Shown: piece after piece, positions 59,549-64,000 of the stretch
Layout of the letters: every line of letters starts with the position of its first letter
How positions within the stretch are numbered: the first letter of the stretch is position 1
Assembly (NCBI RefSeq): GCF_000317515.1
Contig: NC_019738.1
Span: 3,684,001 to 3,748,000, forward strand
DNA: 64,000 bases
DNA from: Allocoleopsis franciscana PCC 7113
GTDB taxonomy: Bacteria > Cyanobacteriota > Cyanobacteriia > Cyanobacteriales > Coleofasciculaceae
Direction of reading: 5' to 3'
The notes under the pieces: model-generated
Told to the model about the DNA's origin: nothing
The model's input: the letters and a program-made list of their open reading frames with translations, nothing else
Database searches by the model: none
Program-made: the position numbers and the translations under genes

Positions 59549-59580
59549 CCCGGCATTCAGGATACGAGTGCCGGGATTTT
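59549..59580 (+). terminator. Intrinsic terminator after the tRNA-like RNAs
   Basis: CCCGGCA (59549-59555) pairs with TGCCGGG (59569-59575), with a 13-nt loop and ATTTT following. It ends rightward transcription from the protein gene and the two RNA elements, before the Uma2 gene. Confidence 0.8.
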
Positions 59581-59667
59581 ACACTGGAGTTGTTCGTGAG
59601 GATGAGGATTAACCATTGGATATGATCGGAGGATGACCCGGCAAGAAACCCAAACCTACTACCAGCA

Positions 59668-60357
59668 ATGGTCAAAACACCTCCTCAACAAAAACCTTTA
59701 CTAATTCCACCGCTCGAAAGTGGCGATCGCTTAAATCGCTATGAATTTGAGCGGCGCTACAATGCCATGCCCCATCTTAGGAAAGCTGAACTGATTGAAG
59801 GAGTTGTCTACGTGCCTGCTGCACTGCGTTTTAGAAGTCATGGTCAACCTCACGCAAATTTGATCGTTTGGCTAGGCAATTACAAGGTTGCGACACCGGG
59901 TATTGAGTTGGGAATTGAACCCACGGTTCGTTTAGATTTGGACAATGAACCCCAACCCGATGCGGTGCTGATGATTGAGGAAGAGGCTGGAGGACAGGCA
60001 CGGCTGAGTGACGATGATTATATAGAAGGGGCACCGGAGTTGGTGGCAGAGATTGCGGCGAGTAGTGCAGCGATCGATCTTGGTGATAAAAAACGAGCTT
60101 ATCGTCGCAATGGGATTAGAGAGTATATCGTTTGGCAAGTGTTTGAGCAGAGACTCGATTGGTTTTATTTGCAAGAGGGCGAGTATGTTCCACTGCCAGT
60201 GGATGAGGATGGGGTGATTCGGAGTCAAGTGTTTCCAGGTTTGTGGTTGGCAGTGGATGATTTATTGGCTGGGAATATGGGGCGAGTGCTAGCTGTGTTG
60301 CAAGAAGGGTTGGCAGCAGCAGAACATACCGCATTTGTGCAGGGGTTAGGGAAATAG
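59668..60357 (+). CDS. Uma2-family (DUF820) endonuclease-like protein
   Basis: A 229-residue Uma2 protein. AELIEGVVYVPAALRFRSHGQPHANLIVWLG and LDNEPQPDAVLMIEEEAGGQARLSDDDYIEGAPELVAEIAASSAAIDLGDKKRAYRRNGIREYIVWQV provide the Glu, Asp, Glu and Lys pattern of the PD-(D/E)xK core. C-terminal part ends in a normal Uma2 strand region (VFPGLWLAVDDLLAGN). Third Uma2 in the window; belongs to the longer subgroup lacking a coiled-coil tail. Start ATG 59668 overlaps a short out-of-frame ORF beginning near 59632. Confidence 0.8.
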   Translation: MVKTPPQQKPLLIPPLESGDRLNRYEFERRYNAMPHLRKAELIEGVVYVPAALRFRSHGQPHANLIVWLGNYKVATPGIELGIEPTVRLDLDNEPQPDAVLMIEEEAGGQARLSDDDYIEGAPELVAEIAASSAAIDLGDKKRAYRRNGIREYIVWQVFEQRLDWFYLQEGEYVPLPVDEDGVIRSQVFPGLWLAVDDLLAGNMGRVLAVLQEGLAAAEHTAFVQGLGK

Positions 60358-60503
60358 TTAAGGTTGTGCGATCGCTAATGCTGTAAAACTACCTTCTTAG
60401 TGATGTTAGACGGCTTTATTCTGTAGTTTTACGAAATTCTGCTGTGTTAGATTGTATTCACTAATAAAGTATCTCCAATCAGGGTATTAGAGCAGTGGGG
60501 GCG

Positions 60504-60563
60504 GCATAACCTCATTGGCATAAGTGTTAGACTGCGAATCCGATACAACTAATAGTTATACGG
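60504..60563 (+). repeat. attC-like repeat, copy 1
   Basis: GCATAAC (60504-60510) and GTTATAC (60555-60561) form near-complementary ends of a 60-bp unit with an internal GTGTTAGAC (60524-60532). The same layout occurs at 63243-63304, with 22 bp from GCATAAC to GTTAGA in both. The arrangement recalls attC recombination sites, which have RYYYAAC and GTTRRRY ends, but the core matches are imperfect. Confidence 0.4.
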
Positions 60564-60621
60564 ATTAGATTGTGGGTGCAGCTATCATTTGTCATTTATC
60601 TGTTTGTCTTCTAAACTACTC

Positions 60622-61074
60622 ATGAATAAAGCACTTCAATTTACCTTGCCTTTACTGGTAAGTTGTTTGAGTTTTTCCGCTCTTGCCCAATTGTCAACAC
60701 CTGTCCTTGCTCAAACAAACAAAGAGCAGTGGGTAGAATTTGGTAAAACTAATAGCGGTGAAACACTAAGATTAAACGAAAAAAGTATTAAGTTTGAGAT
60801 GATGTTGGTTGATGATACTCTCAATAATGAAGATGGATATTATGACAACTTACCAAAGATAAGAGTTGTTGCCTTTGAGTACAGCGTTGGGGATCGAAAA
60901 AGAAGTGCATACACTAAATCTTGTAATCGTGGCAACTTAGCAGCTAAGCCAAGCTGGAGAACCTATACTTCTTTTATAGACTACTGGCCGCAATATTTTT
61001 CAGTTGAGGCTGATACTGTTGCTAGCAAGAGAATGTTACAACGAGTTTGCACTCTAAGTTTGTCTAAACAATAA
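60622..61074 (+). CDS. Secreted hypothetical protein
   Basis: A 150-residue protein with a signal peptide (LQFTLPLLVSCLSFSALAQLSTPVLAQ) and probable cleavage after LAQ. The mature part carries VEFGKTNSGETLRLNEKSIKFE and a pair of cysteines (KSCNRGN and RVCTLS), a pattern seen in small cyanobacterial exported beta-sheet proteins that contain a 'W-V..G' start. Start chosen at ATG 60622 (MNKALQF) rather than 60589. Function unknown. Next gene follows after 29 bp on the same strand. Confidence 0.65.
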   Translation: MNKALQFTLPLLVSCLSFSALAQLSTPVLAQTNKEQWVEFGKTNSGETLRLNEKSIKFEMMLVDDTLNNEDGYYDNLPKIRVVAFEYSVGDRKRSAYTKSCNRGNLAAKPSWRTYTSFIDYWPQYFSVEADTVASKRMLQRVCTLSLSKQ

Positions 61075-61103
61075 TTGAGCAAAAAACTAAAACTACAGAA
61101 CCT

Positions 61104-62174
61104 ATGTATCCTAGACTTGGCTTAACCGTTTTAGCTAGCCTGACTTTCTTAAGTTTGGTGTCTCCGGTTTTGGCGGAAGTTCTGGAAATCAAGTTACGCA
61201 AAAATATGCCATATCAGGATGCAAAAACTCTACTGGTAAATGCAGGTTGGCAGTATGCGAGTTTACCCACGTATGGCTATCGTGAGACCGATGAAAAAGT
61301 TAGGTCGGAGTGCTTCGGAGAAGTCAAAATCTGTAATGAATATCCAGAACTAGAAACATGCAGTGGTCAAGGATATTGCAAGATGTCATTCTATGACCAC
61401 TTTGGTAATGCTTTATCGGTGACAACCTACGGGAGACTCATGAGTAAAGAGCTTCATGTGATTGGTTGGAGCCTGAACTCGGACAAAGCCGATAGCAAGG
61501 AACAGTGGAATTTTCAGCAAGCACAGAAGATTATCTTGCCCTATCTTCAGAGTAATCACTGGAACAATGTTGAGAATTTCTGCGATGAAACCTCGTGTAG
61601 TCCAGTTCATACGTTTCTTAATCAGTACAAACTTCCCTATAAAAATAAAGAGGCAGTGCTTGTTGCGACAGCATCCATTAACAAAGGGTCTGACTGTCAC
61701 GCTTGTGCTCCACACCTGAGCTTTTTTGAGTTTGAGAAACAGACTGCCGGATGGAAGTTAGTCAATTCTTACCTCGCCGCTTCCCGTTGGGGTTCCTGGG
61801 GCAAGGTTGAACCCAGTGATATTACGGTGAAAGTATTAGGCAATAATGGTGATAATCTCTACGGTATAGTGCATGAGGGTAGTGGAATAGGACAAGGGTG
61901 GATGGTTTCTACTACATCAATATATGCAAAGGTAAGCGATTCTCTGCGCGAAGTATTACCCGTCCTCACAACCAGTGAAAATAATAGTGGGGCAGGTGGA
62001 GGGCAAGGTGGAAAGGCTTTAACCGATTGGGACAGTAAAATTACAATTCAACCAGGCACGAAGGGATTCTTTAACATATTGGTGGAGCGTAAGGGCATAC
62101 GTGAAGGAAAGCCCTTTTCTGAGAGGGAGCTATTTAAGTTCAACGGACAGAAATATGTTCCTAGTCAGGTTTAA
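61104..62174 (+). CDS. Secreted hypothetical protein
   Basis: A 356-residue protein with signal peptide (LGLTVLASLTFLSLVSPVLA). Residues about 25-125 contain KNMPYQDAKTLLVNAGWQY and several cysteines (RSECFGEVKICNEYPELETCSGQGYCKMSF), resembling small N-terminal domains of exported cyanobacterial proteins. A later part has FCDETSCSPVHTFLN and KGSDCHACAPHLSFFEFEKQTAGWKL, with DWDSKITIQPGTKGFFNILVERKG near the end. No catalytic motif that I can name. Forms a pair with the preceding secreted protein. Confidence 0.65.
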   Translation: MYPRLGLTVLASLTFLSLVSPVLAEVLEIKLRKNMPYQDAKTLLVNAGWQYASLPTYGYRETDEKVRSECFGEVKICNEYPELETCSGQGYCKMSFYDHFGNALSVTTYGRLMSKELHVIGWSLNSDKADSKEQWNFQQAQKIILPYLQSNHWNNVENFCDETSCSPVHTFLNQYKLPYKNKEAVLVATASINKGSDCHACAPHLSFFEFEKQTAGWKLVNSYLAASRWGSWGKVEPSDITVKVLGNNGDNLYGIVHEGSGIGQGWMVSTTSIYAKVSDSLREVLPVLTTSENNSGAGGGQGGKALTDWDSKITIQPGTKGFFNILVERKGIREGKPFSERELFKFNGQKYVPSQV

Positions 62175-62181
62175 AGCTGAT

Positions 62182-62209
62182 CTGCAACCGATGACGCTAG
62201 CCGTTAGAC
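62182..62209 (+). repeat. Partial attC-like site before the 221-aa membrane protein
   Basis: CTGCAAC (62182-62188) and CCGTTAGAC (62201-62209) frame a short GACGCTAG segment only 11 bp before ATG 62220. A GTTAGAC immediately before a start codon is the geometry of the cassette boundary in integrons. At 28 bp it is shorter than known attC sites, so this is tentative. Confidence 0.25.
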
Positions 62210-62219
62210 CTTAAAACAA

Positions 62220-62885
62220 ATGTACAAGTATCGCGCTATTTTGAAGCGGGTGGGTATTGTGCTGATCGCGGTCGGGATTCTCGATATCGCGTATTGGATC
62301 TATTGCATATCACAAGGTCAGAGCTATTCGTCCATCTTTAACATTCCAGCGGTGGTGGCGGGTGTGTTTCTTTTTCGGGGTAGTCTACGTGCTGTTCCCC
62401 TGGTCACCTGGGTCGCCGCTTTCATGCTCTCTAACTTAGTTAGCGACTTCATACTACTTCCCTTTTTGAAGCCAGCAGAACTCTGGGCAATTGAATTTCG
62501 CCTCGATGCGATTGCTCTTTGTAGGTCGCTTCTACTTACAATTATCCTGATCGCGCTTCATTGTTGGATCTACACACAGCTACGAGCTGCACCTGTAGTG
62601 TCGGCAAGCGTTAGATCTGGTCATTCTGCCTCCACTCCGAAGCTTGCATTTATCCTTGGGGTAGCGCTGGTAGTATTACCTGTTGGCATGATGCACTTCA
62701 TTCGAGGTGGCGCGACTGGAGCTAAAGCAGTGGAGGTAGCCCGTACACAATACGGAGAGGGCTATAAGTATCATCTCACAGGCATGGGCTGGTACTGGCC
62801 GAATGAGGTACATGCCAGCCTCACCGCATACAACGAACACGAGATAAAACCTGTTCAAGTCCAGTGGAAGCAGCGATCAAAGTAG
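62220..62885 (+). CDS. Hypothetical membrane protein, possible gene cassette
   Basis: A 221-residue protein with about five hydrophobic spans (VGIVLIAVGILDIAYWIYCISQG, FNIPAVVAGVFLFRG, LVTWVAAFMLSNLVSDFILLPF, SLLLTIILIALHCWIY and FILGVALVVLPVGMMHFI). After the last span comes a soluble part (AVEVARTQYGEGYKYHLTGMGWYWPNEVHASLTAYN). No family name; similar-looking proteins occur in mobile gene cassettes from other bacteria by my recollection. Start ATG 62220 directly follows a GTTAGAC motif. Confidence 0.6.
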   Translation: MYKYRAILKRVGIVLIAVGILDIAYWIYCISQGQSYSSIFNIPAVVAGVFLFRGSLRAVPLVTWVAAFMLSNLVSDFILLPFLKPAELWAIEFRLDAIALCRSLLLTIILIALHCWIYTQLRAAPVVSASVRSGHSASTPKLAFILGVALVVLPVGMMHFIRGGATGAKAVEVARTQYGEGYKYHLTGMGWYWPNEVHASLTAYNEHEIKPVQVQWKQRSK

Positions 62886-62980
62886 CAAAAGAGCGATCGC
62901 TGAGGCACAGCCGAAAGCTCATTCACATCTCAAAGTCACTGTCATCATTAAAATTAGTAGAGAGAGCTTAAAGGGAGAGA

Positions 62981-63229
62981 ATGCTAATGACATTGCAGGA
63001 ATTGCAAAAGCAGGCGTTGCAATTGCTAATTAGCGATCGCTGGCGTTTGGTTCAATCCGTGTTGGCATCAATTGAAAAAGAAACGTTGTCATCTATTTCA
63101 CCCAATTCAACGATACAACCTTTGACTAATCTTTATCCTTGGACTCAAAGACTAATCGGTTCGATTCAGCTAGATACAGACTATTCAACAGAATCCTATG
63201 TTGATTATCTAGAGGAAAAATATAGTTGA
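62981..63229 (+). CDS. Small antitoxin-like protein
   Basis: An 82-residue protein starting MLMTLQELQKQALQLLISDRWRLVQSVLASIEKE, a pattern common to cyanobacterial antitoxin-like proteins of addiction modules. GGGAGAG precedes the ATG. Ends YVDYLEEKYS. No toxin gene follows within the window, so this is an orphan or part of a divergent unit. Confidence 0.6.
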   Translation: MLMTLQELQKQALQLLISDRWRLVQSVLASIEKETLSSISPNSTIQPLTNLYPWTQRLIGSIQLDTDYSTESYVDYLEEKYS

Positions 63230-63242
63230 AGCGGTGGATACA

Positions 63243-63304
63243 GCATAACATCTTTGCTATGGGTGTTAGAGCGCACCTGTAGGATTGAATAAATAGTTAT
63301 GCGG
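63243..63304 (+). repeat. attC-like repeat, copy 2
   Basis: GCATAAC (63243-63249) and GTTATGC (63296-63302) are exact reverse complements and frame a 60-bp unit with an internal GTGTTAGA (63263-63270). It is clearly related to copy 1 at 60504-60563. Confidence 0.45.
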
Positions 63305-63394
63305 TTTCCGTTATTGGTCGGCGTAGTATGCGGAAATCATTTCTCTGAGTTCAGAGTTGTGTCACTGCAAAGCAATTGATGAAGGAGTATTTTC

Positions 63395-64000
63395 ATGGGC
63401 ATTAGGAGATTCAAATCAGTTATTTACATTGATAGAGATCTCAGTGAGCCAGCTCAAGGGTGGGGATGGGTAGAGGTTGATGTTGAGCATGTGAAACGAT
63501 TCGGAATTGATACAAAGCATCCTCAACACAGAGTAGTAACTAAATGAAAAATAAGGATTGATTCAATTTCTAACTCCGTTTATGAGTACGATGACCCCAA
63601 TCATTTTGTTCGCCCTCCAGCAAGAGGCAAGGCAGGCGGCAAAAAGTTTGTCCTCAATATCAATGGAGAACTCATTACAATAAAAGCTCAAAAATCCCTA
63701 ACAATCCAAGCAATCTCTACATGGGTAAAGACTTGGGCAAGCCCAGAGACTAAGATTATTACCCCTGGCAATCGATTACTTTCCTTGGATGGTGATAAAT
63801 TAGCGCATCAGGCTCATTTCATTTATTTCATACTGAACGAAGATAGCAAAGCTATCAAAATAGGTCGGGCGAAGAATTTGGAAAATAGGATAAAATCGCT
63901 GCAAACGTCTAGCCCAACACAATTAAAATTAATCAAGTCAATACAGGTTGAGAGTGGAGAGAAAGCCCAACAGTTGGAGCAGTCGTTGCACAAGAAGTTT
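63395..64000 (+). pseudogene. GIY-YIG/T5orf172-like gene interrupted by in-frame TGA, partial
   Basis: ATG 63395 (GGAG 8 nt upstream) opens a 50-codon frame (MGIRRFKSVIYIDRDLSEPA and on) that ends at TGA 63545-63547. The same frame continues open for 151 codons to the window edge with no ATG, GTG or TTG until near 63780. Its end reads AHFIYFILNEDSKAIKIGRAKNLENRI followed by a PTQLKLIKSI strand and a QLEQSLHKKF motif, the pattern of the T5orf172/Mug113 subgroup of GIY-YIG nucleases. The simplest reading is one gene split by a nonsense codon, either a pseudogene or a sequencing error; TGA readthrough is less likely. Confidence 0.6.

Overview
The window is chromosomal DNA from a filamentous-type cyanobacterium. 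The evidence is an apcE-apcA-apcB-apcC phycobilisome-core cluster, nblA, a Psb34-like small photosystem II protein, a cyanobacterial-order ATP synthase operon, a Tab2-family protein, an RppA/NrsR-type two-component pair, and very frequent GCGATCGC-type (HIP1) octamers. ApcE has 1117 residues and four linker repeats, which points to a pentacylindrical phycobilisome core. I would guess a Coleofasciculus/Microcoleus-like lineage, but the sequence alone does not settle the genus.

Layout. 0-9.4 kb: truncated ClC channel, thioredoxin, HAD hydrolase, TldE/PmbA, Tab2, Uma2 endonuclease, DNA polymerase I carrying an in-frame insertion of interspersed repeats, then nblA. 9.7-20.1 kb: tandem universal stress protein, VOC protein, PBP4-type carboxypeptidase, GT2 glycosyltransferase, membrane protein, TPR protein with a possible coupled leader ORF, coiled-coil protein, an acetyltransferase remnant, and a 75-aa gene coupled to bioF. 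20.3-23.1 kb: a mobile-element patch with an unusually large TnpB-like nuclease, a hairpin-rich block resembling a transposon end or guide RNA, and a protein similar to restriction R-subunit N-domains. 23.2-30.2 kb: ftsW and the apc cluster. 30.5-37 kb: methyltransferase, Uma2, a 1241-aa TPR-CHAT protein, and an exported protein. 37.2-43.8 kb: the atp operon, read leftward. 44-58.4 kb: ferredoxin, secreted protease, DUF3326, CPBP protease, SecD-like lipoprotein, purN, CAP protein, ABC permease, UbiB kinase, ArsA-HSP20 ATPase, DUF2358, Psb34-like protein and a two-component system.

58.5-64 kb is accessory DNA and the most interesting part. An unrecognised 243-aa protein gene is followed on the same strand by two tandem RNA elements. 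Each has the parts of a tRNA in circularly permuted order (T-arm, acceptor stem closed by a short loop, D-arm, then the 3-prime strand of an anticodon-like stem). The first is enclosed by a longer terminal stem. An intrinsic terminator follows the pair. This topology matches bacterial YrlA-type Y RNAs, which mimic tRNAs, although no Ro (TROVE) protein gene is visible in the window. Beyond this lie a third Uma2 gene, several orphan small genes bordered by attC-like repeats, and a GIY-YIG-like gene split by an in-frame TGA and cut by the window edge.

A recurring theme is a family of G/C-run repeats (C-run, short A/T centre, G-run) found inside polA, inside the CHAT gene (twice) and between the response-regulator and histidine-kinase genes. 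Where they fall inside genes, the reading frame stays open.
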